This document shows positions 49,831 through 58,755 of a stretch of 64,000 bases of DNA, one piece after another. Position numbers and translations under genes: made by a program. Source of the DNA: JAJFUE01 sp039683515. Lineage in GTDB: Bacteria; Sumerlaeota; Sumerlaeia; MVZB01. The notes beneath the pieces were generated by a model. The model was not told the DNA's origin and ran no database searches. It was given only the letters and a program-made list of their open reading frames with translations. The first letter of the stretch is position 1. Every line of letters starts with the position of its first letter. The stretch covers positions 13,337-77,336 of the forward strand of contig JBDKRG010000054.1 in the NCBI GenBank assembly GCA_039683515.1. Reading direction: 5' to 3'.

Positions 49831-50871
49831 ATGGTTGTGAGGTTTTTTATTGTGAAGCTGGTTTACCACGACCGGTTCCTGGAGCATCGTCAGCGCGACG
49901 ACGACCACCCGGAAAGCCCGCGGCGGCTTGTCGCGATTTGCGACCGCCTGCGCGACGAAGGCCTGTGGAATGACGTCCTGGTCCCCGAGCCCGCCGCCAT
50001 GGATGACGTCGTGCGCGTCCATCTGCCCAATTACATCGAGCGGCTCGGCGGCATGGGCGAGGGGGCGTGGGACCGCGACACCTATGTGAGGCCCGAGACC
50101 CTCCCCATTGCGTTGCTCGCCGCCGGCGCCGGCGTCCTCGCCGCCGAGACCGCCTGGACCGGCCGCGAGACGGCGTGGGCCCTCGTCCGCCCCCCCGGCC
50201 ACCACGCCATCGCCGGCTCGGCCATGGGGTTCTGCTACCTCAACACGACGGCGATCGCGGCGGCCCGCCACGCGGCCCTCGGTCGCGGCCGCGTGGCCGT
50301 CGTCGACCTCGACGTCCACCACGGCAACGGCACGCAGGAAACTTTTTACGACCGGCCGGATGTGCTGGTGATCTCGATGCACGAGTCGCCGCTTTTCCCC
50401 GGCTCCGGCTCGGCCGGGGAGATCGGCCTCGGCCCGGGCAAGGGCTTCACGATCAACCTGCCGATGCCCCCCGGCAGCGGCGACGCCGCCTACGGGCGCG
50501 CGATGGGGCGCGTCATCGAGCCGGCCCTCCGGCGGTTCCGGCCGTCGACGATCCTCGTTTCCTACGGCACCGATATCCATTACATGGATCCGCTGGCGAG
50601 CCTCAAGGTCACCTCGGCCGGCTGCGTCAAGCTCATCGCCCGCCTCGAGGACCTCGCCGCCGAGCTTTGTGAATCCCGCATCGCGTTCATCCTCGAGGGC
50701 GGCTATCACATCGAGTCGCTCGCCGAGATCGTCGCCGCCGCCGTCGGCCGCCGCCGCAAGATCAAGCTTCGATTCGCCGCCGACCAGGGCGCCGGCGACA
50801 TCGGCCTGGGCGTTGTCGACCACGCCGCCGACCAGCTCGCCCGCCGCATCCTGCTCCCCGCCGGTCAGTAG
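49831..50871 (+). CDS. histone deacetylase family protein
   Basis: A zinc-dependent amidohydrolase of 346 residues related to class II histone deacetylases, acetoin utilisation protein AcuC and acetylpolyamine amidohydrolases. HPESPRRLVAICDRL, ALVRPPGHHAIAGSAMGFCYLNTTA (His pair in PPGHHA), VAVVDLDVHHGNGTQETF with the metal-binding Asp/His, ISMHESPLFPGSG and SYGTDIHYMDPLASL are present, so the active site is complete. The natural substrate may be acetylpolyamine or acetyl-lysine. GTG 49852 (MKLVYHDRFLEH as in relatives) is a possible alternative start to ATG 49831. No neighbour hints at the substrate. Confidence 0.93.
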   Translation: MVVRFFIVKLVYHDRFLEHRQRDDDHPESPRRLVAICDRLRDEGLWNDVLVPEPAAMDDVVRVHLPNYIERLGGMGEGAWDRDTYVRPETLPIALLAAGAGVLAAETAWTGRETAWALVRPPGHHAIAGSAMGFCYLNTTAIAAARHAALGRGRVAVVDLDVHHGNGTQETFYDRPDVLVISMHESPLFPGSGSAGEIGLGPGKGFTINLPMPPGSGDAAYGRAMGRVIEPALRRFRPSTILVSYGTDIHYMDPLASLKVTSAGCVKLIARLEDLAAELCESRIAFILEGGYHIESLAEIVAAAVGRRRKIKLRFAADQGAGDIGLGVVDHAADQLARRILLPAGQ

Positions 50872-50902
50872 GTCGCTTCGGCTCGAAGCGACATTCGAAC
50901 CA

Positions 50903-50953
50903 CCCGTCCGCGCCCGTCCGTGTCCGTCCGTGCAAGTCCGTGTCCGTCCGTGT
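50903..50953 (+). repeat. GTCCGTG array 3
   Basis: About six GTCCGTG-type units, + strand, just before the DUF2905-like gene. Confidence 0.85.
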
Positions 50954-50966
50954 TATCCTGAATCCC

Positions 50967-51185
50967 ATGCGGCCTCTGGCCATCACGCTCATTTTCATTG
51001 GCGTCCTGTTCATCCTGGCGGGCGGGCTTGTCCTGCTTGCCGCGCACTTCAACATCCCGCTCGGCCGGCTCCCCGGCGACGTCAACGTCCGCGGCCGCAA
51101 CTGGTCGTTCAGCTTTCCGATCGTCACGTGCATCATCCTCAGCATCCTCCTGACGTTGATCCTCAACCTCTTCTTCCGGCGTTGA
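50967..51185 (+). CDS. small membrane protein, DUF2905-like
   Basis: 72 residues with two membrane helices (about 5-27 and 50-69) joined by a loop containing IPLGRLPGDVNVRGRNWSFSF, which is the conserved core of DUF2905 proteins. The function is unknown. ATG 50967 is chosen over 50940, which lies in a GTCCGTG repeat. In many genomes this family is near DNA-recombination or pyrimidine genes; here it is between the deacetylase-family gene and rpe. Confidence 0.88.
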   Translation: MRPLAITLIFIGVLFILAGGLVLLAAHFNIPLGRLPGDVNVRGRNWSFSFPIVTCIILSILLTLILNLFFRR

Positions 51186-51327
51186 TTTTCTCCGTTCTCT
51201 CCGTTGCCTCCTGTTATTCTTTCTCCTGTTTCAAATTGCATTTTGCTGCGGCTGTGGCTAAATGGGTTCTTTCACCGGGGGAACGGCATGCTCGGGGCAT
51301 GCGTCGGCACAGTAAAAAACAATAAGG

Positions 51328-52089
51328 ATGACGAACGTGGCTGGCACTCAAAAGGGATCTTGCGCGCCCAACGGCGCCATCTTCGAGCCGTTTGTGGCCG
51401 AGCCGGGCAAGCGTATCCCGATCGTGATCGCCCCATCGCTGCTCAGCAGCGATTTCGCCAACGCGGCCGCCGAGCTGGCCCGTTGCCGCCGCGCGCGGGC
51501 GCGCTGGATGCATGTCGACGTCATGGACGGCCATTTCGTCCCGAACCTGACGCTGGGGCCGCCGATCCTGGCCAAGTGGAGCGCCGCCGAGCCCGGCCTG
51601 TTCTACGACGCCCACCTGATGATCGACAACCCGATGGAGTACGCCGAGGCGTTCGTCAAGGCCGGCGCCGGCAGCCTGACGGTCCACATCGAGACCCTCT
51701 CGCGCCCGCGCCGCGACCTGCGCGCGATCAAGAAGCTGGGCTGCAAGGTCGGCGTCTCGCTCAAGCCGCGCACGCCGCTCAGCGACATCCTGCCGTTCCT
51801 CGACGACGTCGACATGGTCCTCGTCATGACCGTCGAGCCGGGCTTCGGCGGCCAGGCGCTGATCCCGGGCACGCTCAACAAGGTCCGCGAGCTCGACCTG
51901 GCGCGCCGCAAGCGCGCCCTGCCGTTCCGCCTCCAGGTCGACGGCGGCATCAACGCCCAGACCGCCCCGCTGGCGGTCGCGGCCGGAGCCGACGTGCTCG
52001 TCGCCGGCAACGCGGTCTTCAACCGCGACGCGACGATCGCCGAAAACGTCAGGAAGCTCCGCGAAGTCTCCGAGAAGGCCAAAGAGTAG
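51328..52089 (+). CDS. rpe: ribulose-phosphate 3-epimerase
   Basis: Interconverts ribulose-5-phosphate and xylulose-5-phosphate in the pentose phosphate pathway. A TIM barrel of 253 residues with IAPSLLSSDFANAAAEL, WMHVDVMDGHFVPNLTLGPP (catalytic Asp and metal His), DAHLMIDNP, LVMTVEPGFGGQ and QVDGGINAQTAPLA with the second catalytic Asp. It has an unusual N-terminal extension of about 30 residues before IAPSLL, which may mean the true start lies later, although no other ATG is available. A GC-rich hairpin (52090-52112) follows without a U tract. Confidence 0.95.
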   Translation: MTNVAGTQKGSCAPNGAIFEPFVAEPGKRIPIVIAPSLLSSDFANAAAELARCRRARARWMHVDVMDGHFVPNLTLGPPILAKWSAAEPGLFYDAHLMIDNPMEYAEAFVKAGAGSLTVHIETLSRPRRDLRAIKKLGCKVGVSLKPRTPLSDILPFLDDVDMVLVMTVEPGFGGQALIPGTLNKVRELDLARRKRALPFRLQVDGGINAQTAPLAVAAGADVLVAGNAVFNRDATIAENVRKLREVSEKAKE

Positions 52090-52164
52090 GCCGGGTTCGC
52101 CGAACCCGGCGGCATCACATCGAACATTTTTAAGCTGGCACACGTCTCATCCAAAGGCTCACAC

Positions 52165-52674
52165 ATGCAGCCCAAGACCAAGCCCAACATCGCTCTGTAT
52201 CCGGGCACGTTCGACGGCCTGACCTACGGCCACCTCGACATCATCGAGCGCGGCGCGTACCTGTTCGACCGGCTCCTGGTCGCGGTCGCCCAGAACCAGG
52301 GCAAGTCCCCCATGTTCACCGTCGAGGAGCGGCTCGAAATGCTCCGCGACGCCACCGCGCACCTGCCCAACGTCGAGGTCCACTCCTTCCCCGGCCTCAC
52401 GATGGACTATGCCGAGCGCATGGGCGCCAACTACGTCATCCGCGGCATCCGCGTCGTCTCGGACTTCGAATACGAGCTCCAGATGGCGATGATGAACCGC
52501 GCGCTCAACCCGCGCGTCGAGACCCTGTTCATGGTCCCGGCCGCCGAGCACCTCTACGTCAGCAGCTCGCTGATCAAGGAAGTCCTCCAGCTGGGCGGCG
52601 ACGTCCGCCAGTTCGTCCCGCCCACGACCGAGAAGTACCTGCGCGCCCGCTTCAAGGTCCCCCGCAACGATTGA
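52165..52674 (+). CDS. coaD: phosphopantetheine adenylyltransferase
   Basis: Transfers AMP from ATP to 4'-phosphopantetheine, the fourth step of coenzyme A synthesis. 169 residues; nucleotidyltransferase start IALYPGTFDGLTYGHLDII with the T/HxGH signature (TYGH), then VAVAQNQGKSPMFTVEERLEM and IRGIRVVSDFEYELQMAMMN; the ATP site SSSLIKEVLQLGGDV is complete. The gene stands alone. A GGTCCCTT/ATTGCGG repeat block follows immediately after its stop. Confidence 0.97.
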   Translation: MQPKTKPNIALYPGTFDGLTYGHLDIIERGAYLFDRLLVAVAQNQGKSPMFTVEERLEMLRDATAHLPNVEVHSFPGLTMDYAERMGANYVIRGIRVVSDFEYELQMAMMNRALNPRVETLFMVPAAEHLYVSSSLIKEVLQLGGDVRQFVPPTTEKYLRARFKVPRND

Positions 52675-52808
52675 TTGCGGATTGCGGATTGCGGAATCGG
52701 GCGGCGCGCCCGTCTCCCTCGCGTCCCCTTGGGTCCTTTAGGTCCCTTGGGTCCCTTGGGTCCCTTTCCCCCAACTCCGCAATCCGAAATCCGCAATCCG
52801 CAATCGGC
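52674..52808. repeat. ATTGCGG inverted arrays around a GGTCCCTT array
   Basis: ATTGCGGATTGCGGATTGCG at 52674-52699 and its inverse CCGAAATCCGCAATCC at 52775-52808. Between them a GGTCCCTTGGGTCCCTTGGG-type array at 52722-52770. The whole block can fold as one hairpin. Confidence 0.85.
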
Positions 52809-52882
52809 AGTTTCCGGCTTGCGCATGTTGCGGAGGGTCTGGATAATACTGGACGGGTGCAGGAAGGAGCGACGGCGATCGG

Positions 52883-53149
52883 ATGTCGAGGGGGCGTTTC
52901 CAGAACCTGCCCGTCCATGACGGCCGGCCACCCGAGATCCTTGTCCTGCAGCTTCCGCCGCCCGCCATCCAGTATTTGACGGCGCATGTCGAAGCGAGCG
53001 ACGGGATCGGCGTCGTGCGCACGCTCGATGAGGACCGCGGCATCATCGAATGCTGGGTGATGCCCGATTACAAGGAAGAATTCGACGCCCTGCTGAACTG
53101 GACCGCCACCCAGTGGCCGATCCAGAGGCTGGGCCGGGAGTTTGAATAA
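52883..53149 (+). CDS. small protein, DUF4911-like
   Basis: 88 residues. The core ILVLQLPPPAIQYLTAHVEA, GIGVVRTLDEDRGIIECWV and PDYKEEFDALLNW fits DUF4911, a short alpha/beta fold of unknown function often found beside O-antigen-ligase or TPR genes in diverse bacteria; I recall this from general knowledge and cannot check it. The gene ends five bases before the next start and is likely in its operon. Upstream GGAG is 14 bases away, rather far. Confidence 0.75.
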   Translation: MSRGRFQNLPVHDGRPPEILVLQLPPPAIQYLTAHVEASDGIGVVRTLDEDRGIIECWVMPDYKEEFDALLNWTATQWPIQRLGREFE

Positions 53150-53154
53150 ACACA

Positions 53155-55809
53155 ATGGTTGATCGCCGCCCCTCGAAGGGCCCCAAAGTCCCGGCCGCCC
53201 CGGCGCGCCGCGCCGCCCCGGCCGCCGCCGCCGAGGAAACCCCAAAACCGTTCCTGTGGTGGGCTTTCGGGCTCCACGCCGCCATCCTGTTCAGCATCAT
53301 GGTGTCGATGACGGCGCTGACGCACAACCTCGACGACATCAAGGTCTCGCTTTACATGATCTGCGGCCCCCTGCTGGCGCTGTCGGGGCTCGGGCTGATC
53401 TGGCTCGGGATCGTCCCCCCGCCCCCCCGCTGGGTCGGCATCGGCCTGGCCGGCTACCTCGCCGTGACGCTCGTTTCCGCCATCTTCTCCAAATACAAAT
53501 GGATCTCCGGCTACTACATCCAGTTCAACTGGATCGCCGCCGGCTTCTTCATCTCCGCGATGTGCATGGGCGCCAACCGCCGCTCGGCCGAGTATTTCCT
53601 CCGCTTCCTCGTCCTGCAGATCCTCGTCGTCAACCTCATCGGCCTGCTCATGTACAACCTGACCGGCAACGGCGCGTTCGTCGGCTGGCTGTTCGAATAC
53701 ATCTACCCCGGCCAGCACTTCGGCGGCACCGAGCCCCCGAGCCTGTTCCGGCTGCTCATGACCCTCAAGGGCGCCCAGAACGACATGCAGTCGACCATCC
53801 TGAGCCGCGACTTCTACGCCGGCATCTGCCTGCTGTACCTGCCGTTCCCCCTGCTCATGATGCTCGACCCGGGCCCCGGCCGCCGCCCCAACCTGTGGCG
53901 CGCCATCGCGTTCGTCGCCGCCGTCTTCGACCTCATGACGATCTTCTACTGCTTCAGCAAGGGCGAATGGATCTTCACCATCATCGCCATCGTCATGTTC
54001 GCCGTGATGTTCTTCTTCTTCGGCCAGATGCGCCAGATCGAGCGCCGCCACATGCTCGCCCTCATCCTCGGCCTGGGCGTCCTCATCGGCTCGCAGCTCT
54101 GCCTGCGCTCGCCGACCGTCATGGGCCAGCTCAAGACCCTCAAGGGCGGCTTCTCCTCGCGCGAGATCATGTGGTCGGGCGCCTGGCAGATGTTCAAGAG
54201 CGAGCCGGTGCTGGGCTGCGGCCCCGGCACCTACCGCATGTACTTCCCGCGCTACCGCCGCTTCGACTACTTCAGCAACGAGATCTCGCACGTCACCACC
54301 TACTCCCATAACATCTTCCTCGACCTGCTCGCCGAGACCGGCTTCGCCGGCTTCGGCGCCTACGTCCTCATGCTCGGCGCCCTGTGGCTGACCGGCCTCT
54401 ACTGGGCCGTCAAGCACCCCGACCCGCGCATCCGCAGCATCCTCGTGGCCTGCCTGACCGCCCTCGTCGGCTCGTACGGCAGCAACCTGAGCAGCCCCAA
54501 CGCCCGCTGGGTGATCGGCGCCGTCAACCTCTGGACCGTCATGGGCTTCATGGCCGGCATCCTCCTGCTGGCCAAGTCCCCGGGCGAGCGGCCGATGGAA
54601 GCGATCGACGGCTTCCGGCCCGCCCCCGACGCCGAGCGCAGGATGAAATGGACGCTGGCCTCGCTCATGGCCTGCGGCCTCGTCATCGGCGGGTTTGCGA
54701 TCGGCACCGGGAACCGCTACTGGAATTCCGCCGTCGCCTATGCCCGCGGCCTGGGGCTGATGGACCCCGCCATGGAATACCTGGACAAGGGGACGGTCGG
54801 GACCGAAACCATCCAGGCCATGCTCGAGCAGAGCGCCGTCGACCTGGAGGCCGCCATCCAATGCGAATGGACCAACGCCTCGGCCTATTACAAGCTCGGA
54901 TCCATTTACACCACCCTCTACAGCATCTACGGCGCCTACTCCAATGCCGCCCGCGCCAAGTCGCCCGAACAGGCCGACAAGCTGTTGGAGGCCTCCAACA
55001 ACTACCTCCTGATGGCCAAGGCGCGCTACGAGAAGCTCGAGCAGTTCCATCCCGATTACGCCCAGATCCACTACAACCTCGGGATCATCTACGACAATTA
55101 CGCCACCTTCCTGGCCGAAGCCGCGCGGCGGGCCAAGGACAAGGACACCGAGGCGACCTATGCCCGGGAGGCCGAGAAATACGTCGCCATGGCTCAGGCC
55201 GAGCTCGAGAAAAACTTCCGCATGTCCGACCAGTTCGAGGCGGCCCTCGCCCTCGGCCACCACTACGATATCGTCGGCAAGACCAGGGAAGCCTGCGACG
55301 TCTACGAGGCGGCCGCCAGGCGCTACCCCGCCAACGCCGACGTCCTCGAGGGCTACCTCAAGAGCGCGATCGACACCGGCGACAACAAGCGCGCCACGCT
55401 CGCCCTGGAGATGCTCTGGAACATGGACCCGACCGAGACCGTCCGCCGCATGCAGCCCGGCTACTCGGCCCTGTCCTACCTGATCAGCAACGCCATCGAA
55501 TACCGCGTCGACGACGTCCTGACGCGCACCCTCGTCCGCCTCGAAAAGATGAACCCGGCCGACCTGCGCCTGTTCACGGCCCGGATGGAACTGGCCCGGC
55601 GCAACAACGACCCCCGCGAAATGCTCCGGCAGATCGAGATGTATCGCCGCGCCGGCGGCGAAGGCAACCAGTACTACGCGATGGCCTACCTGGCGGCCCG
55701 GCAGATCGGCGACCGGAAAAAAGCCGACGAGCTGGCCGGCCTCGTCAAGCTGCACGGCGGCATCGTGCCGACGTCCCCCACGACGCCGGCCGCCCCGCCG
55801 GCCCGATAG
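53155..55809 (+). CDS. O-antigen-ligase-like membrane protein with TPR domain
   Basis: 884 residues. After a Pro/Ala-rich cytoplasmic start, about ten to twelve membrane helices (about 33-510) carry the Wzy_C/WaaL pattern: a periplasmic loop with HNIFLDLLAETGFAGFGAYV, the expected site of the conserved His and Glu of ligases. Residues about 530-870 are soluble and TPR-like (YYKLGSIYTTLYSIYG, QIHYNLGIIYDNYATFLAEA, AALALGHHYDIVGKTREACDV). Members link sugar polymers to lipid A core or to proteins. Similar fusions occur in environmental bacteria. The substrate is unknown. The ATG has no visible ribosome site and may be coupled to the gene before. Confidence 0.88.
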   Translation: MVDRRPSKGPKVPAAPARRAAPAAAAEETPKPFLWWAFGLHAAILFSIMVSMTALTHNLDDIKVSLYMICGPLLALSGLGLIWLGIVPPPPRWVGIGLAGYLAVTLVSAIFSKYKWISGYYIQFNWIAAGFFISAMCMGANRRSAEYFLRFLVLQILVVNLIGLLMYNLTGNGAFVGWLFEYIYPGQHFGGTEPPSLFRLLMTLKGAQNDMQSTILSRDFYAGICLLYLPFPLLMMLDPGPGRRPNLWRAIAFVAAVFDLMTIFYCFSKGEWIFTIIAIVMFAVMFFFFGQMRQIERRHMLALILGLGVLIGSQLCLRSPTVMGQLKTLKGGFSSREIMWSGAWQMFKSEPVLGCGPGTYRMYFPRYRRFDYFSNEISHVTTYSHNIFLDLLAETGFAGFGAYVLMLGALWLTGLYWAVKHPDPRIRSILVACLTALVGSYGSNLSSPNARWVIGAVNLWTVMGFMAGILLLAKSPGERPMEAIDGFRPAPDAERRMKWTLASLMACGLVIGGFAIGTGNRYWNSAVAYARGLGLMDPAMEYLDKGTVGTETIQAMLEQSAVDLEAAIQCEWTNASAYYKLGSIYTTLYSIYGAYSNAARAKSPEQADKLLEASNNYLLMAKARYEKLEQFHPDYAQIHYNLGIIYDNYATFLAEAARRAKDKDTEATYAREAEKYVAMAQAELEKNFRMSDQFEAALALGHHYDIVGKTREACDVYEAAARRYPANADVLEGYLKSAIDTGDNKRATLALEMLWNMDPTETVRRMQPGYSALSYLISNAIEYRVDDVLTRTLVRLEKMNPADLRLFTARMELARRNNDPREMLRQIEMYRRAGGEGNQYYAMAYLAARQIGDRKKADELAGLVKLHGGIVPTSPTTPAAPPAR

Positions 55810-55830
55810 GCCGCCGACAGGATAAGTCCG

Positions 55831-56811
55831 ATGAAGATCCCCAGAATCCCGGCCGATGCCCGCAAAGTCACGATCGAAGGCGTTGAACTGGTCCTCGCGC
55901 ACGAGGACCGGATCGACATGAAATGGATCGGGAGCGAGCCGCTGCGCGAGCAGCTCGTCGCCGCCTGGACCGTCCTCGGCCCCGAGGACCTCCCCCTCAA
56001 CCCGCGCCTCATCGGCCGGCCCGGCAGCGGCAAGACGACCCTGGCCTATTCCGTCGCCGCCTCGCTGAACCAGCCCGTCTATATCTTCCAGTGCACGATG
56101 GACACCCGCCCCGAGGACCTGCTGATCAGCCCGGTCATCGCCGGCGAGGGCCGGATCGCCTACCACGCCTCCCCCCTCGTCACCGCCATGCTGCGCGGCG
56201 CCGTCTGCATCCTCGACGAGGCCAACCGGATGAGCGAGAAGAGCTGGGCGTCGCTCGCCCCGCTCCTGGACCGCCGCCGCTACGTCGAGTCGATCGTCGC
56301 CGGCCTCAAGCTCCACGCCCACCCCGATTTCCGCATCTGCTGCACGATGAACGACGACGCCTCGACCTACGAGGTCCCCGAATACATCCAGTCGCGCCTG
56401 CAGCCGATGATCGAGGTCACGTTCCCGACCCGCGACGAGGAAAGCCGGATCCTCAAGTTCAACGTGCCGCTGGCCGGCGAGGAGCTGATCGAGCTGACCG
56501 TCGCCTTCCTGCAGAAGGCCCACCAGCTGGACCTGGCGTTCACCCCCCGCGACGGGATCAACCTCCTGCGCTACTGCCTGAAGCTGGCGGCCGTCCGCGG
56601 CGTCGACCCGCAGCTCTTCTTCGACGACGGCATCGCCGCCGTTCTCGGCCGTGACGGCGTCGACTTCAGCAACGGCATCGTCCCGGCCGGCGCCCGCACC
56701 GCCCCGATCATCGACGAGGACGCCGGCCTCGACTTCGGCGACATCGGCGAAGACCCCGACGACGACGACGACGGCCACCCGTTCAACGAAGACTGGAAAC
56801 CCCCGTTTTAA
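55831..56811 (+). CDS. MoxR-type AAA+ ATPase
   Basis: 326 residues. Walker A GRPGSGKTT at 62-70, Walker B AVCILDEANR at 124-133, sensor-1-like CCTMNDD, and EVPEYIQSRLQPMIEV as the arginine-finger region. MoxR ATPases assemble or remodel metal-enzyme or cell-surface complexes, and usually sit next to a DUF58 protein and a transglutaminase-like protein. Here DUF58 is absent and the transglutaminase-like gene is 1.9 kb away behind cysK. The last residues are acidic (DPDDDDDGHPFNED). AGGA lies about eight bases before the ATG; the gene starts 21 bases after the O-antigen-ligase-like gene, probably in the same operon. Confidence 0.92.
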   Translation: MKIPRIPADARKVTIEGVELVLAHEDRIDMKWIGSEPLREQLVAAWTVLGPEDLPLNPRLIGRPGSGKTTLAYSVAASLNQPVYIFQCTMDTRPEDLLISPVIAGEGRIAYHASPLVTAMLRGAVCILDEANRMSEKSWASLAPLLDRRRYVESIVAGLKLHAHPDFRICCTMNDDASTYEVPEYIQSRLQPMIEVTFPTRDEESRILKFNVPLAGEELIELTVAFLQKAHQLDLAFTPRDGINLLRYCLKLAAVRGVDPQLFFDDGIAAVLGRDGVDFSNGIVPAGARTAPIIDEDAGLDFGDIGEDPDDDDDGHPFNEDWKPPF

Positions 56812-56876
56812 AGAGCGAGCCTTTTGCAAAAAGAGATATCTTGGCCGATCGCCATCCCTCGGCGCTCGCTTAATAA

Positions 56877-56960
56877 GTACCCATCCCATTAACCCCGCGA
56901 TTTATCGCGGGGTTTTGGCAATCTTCCCCAGGAAACCGTTTCAACGGTTTCCCTCCGGGT
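56877..56960. repeat. composite dispersed palindromic repeat, copy without the tail
   Basis: CCATCCCATTAACCCCGCG, hairpin CCCCGCGATTTATCGCGGGG, then GGAAACCGTTTCAACGGTTTCC-type hairpin at about 56931-56952. Same orientation as at 5482. Confidence 0.85.
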
Positions 56961-57002
56961 TACGCTTTTGCAGTAAACTCGAGCCATTGCAAAACAGTGA
57001 AA

Positions 57003-57100
57003 TCGTGCATCGTGCGTCGTGCGTCGTGCGTCGTGCGTCGTAATCGTAATCGATTCCGCTCATCGCCTCCGTGTCCGTCCGTGTCCGTCCGTGCCAGTCC
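57003..57100 (+). repeat. TCGTGCG/TCGTAA array 7 and GTCCGTG array
   Basis: 57003-57053: five TCGTGCG heptamers and two TCGTAA units, then TCGATTCC. 57068-57100: GTCCGTGTCCGTCCGTG. Both on the + strand. No gene was seen in 56812-57212. Confidence 0.9.
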
Positions 57101-57212
57101 CTCATCGCTTTCTGTTTCTTGACACGCCGCGCGTCCGCGCGGGAAATTGAATACAGCCTGTAACCATTTCTCTCCAATCGTGCGCCGCCGCTTGCGCCGG
57201 GAGGTCGGAGCG

Positions 57213-58187
<975 letters not shown>

Positions 58188-58755
58188 AATCCGAAATCCT
58201 AATATCTAAATCCTAATATCTAAATCCTAAACATAAATTCTCATTCTCAATTGATGGCAATAATATTTTCCGTTCGCGCGTCGTCATCCTAAGCTGGCGC
58301 AGCCAGAACCAAATTGCCGTTCCTTGAGAACCGCGTCAGCGGTTCCGATATCATTGGATTTTCTCTGCGCCCTCTGGTTCTCTGCGATCTCTGTGTGATG
58401 AAAATCGTCCGCGATTTGTATTCAATTTCACCTCTTGCACCGTATTCGTAATCGTAACCGAACCAATACCGCCGGCACATCCCTCGATAACCTGTTGGAA
58501 CGTGTTTTACCGCCGTAAAACTTTTGTCACCGCCTCTTGCCGGCCGAAGCCTTGGCGAAGGCTTCTTCTTTTTCCTTTGGTCCCTTTGGTCCCTTTGGTT
58601 CTTTTCCGGCGCAACCAGCGGCCGTGGCCAATCCGCCTGAATTCAGGAATTTGAATTTTGGATTTGTTTCGGATTTAGGATTTCGGATTTCGGATTTCGG
58701 GTTTAAATCCAAGGATTTGATTGCAAACCCTCGCCCATTCGGGGATTTTAAGTCC
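58188..58755. repeat. gene-free repeat region between cysK and the transglutaminase gene
   Basis: Contains AAATCCTAATATCT units at 58188-58232, hairpin GAACCGCGTCAGCGGTTC at 58327-58346, a degenerate TCGTAA array with GAACCAATACCGCCGG at 58441-58469, GGTCCCTTTGGTCCCTTTGG at 58573-58605 and inverse AAATCC-type units at 58655-58720. It holds no gene; the long upstream frame of the next gene runs through it and is not real. Confidence 0.85.

Noticed and set aside
52090..52112. Terminator after rpe
   Set aside because: The hairpin CCGGGTTC/GAACCCGG is good, but there is no T tract on either strand, so it is not called as a terminator.
53068..56889. 1273-codon open frame on the - strand opposite the O-antigen-ligase-like and MoxR genes
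   Set aside because: It is the antisense of two clear genes in GC-rich DNA, with a low-complexity Val/Gly/Asp/Ala composition and no domain. The same holds for 58675-61206, 35833-38472, 61745-63670 and 3620-5245.
58537..58755. N-terminal extension of the TgpA-like protein
   Set aside because: The codons come from GGTCCCTT and GGATTTCGG repeats (GPFGPFGSF and similar), so they are repeat DNA that happens to be open.
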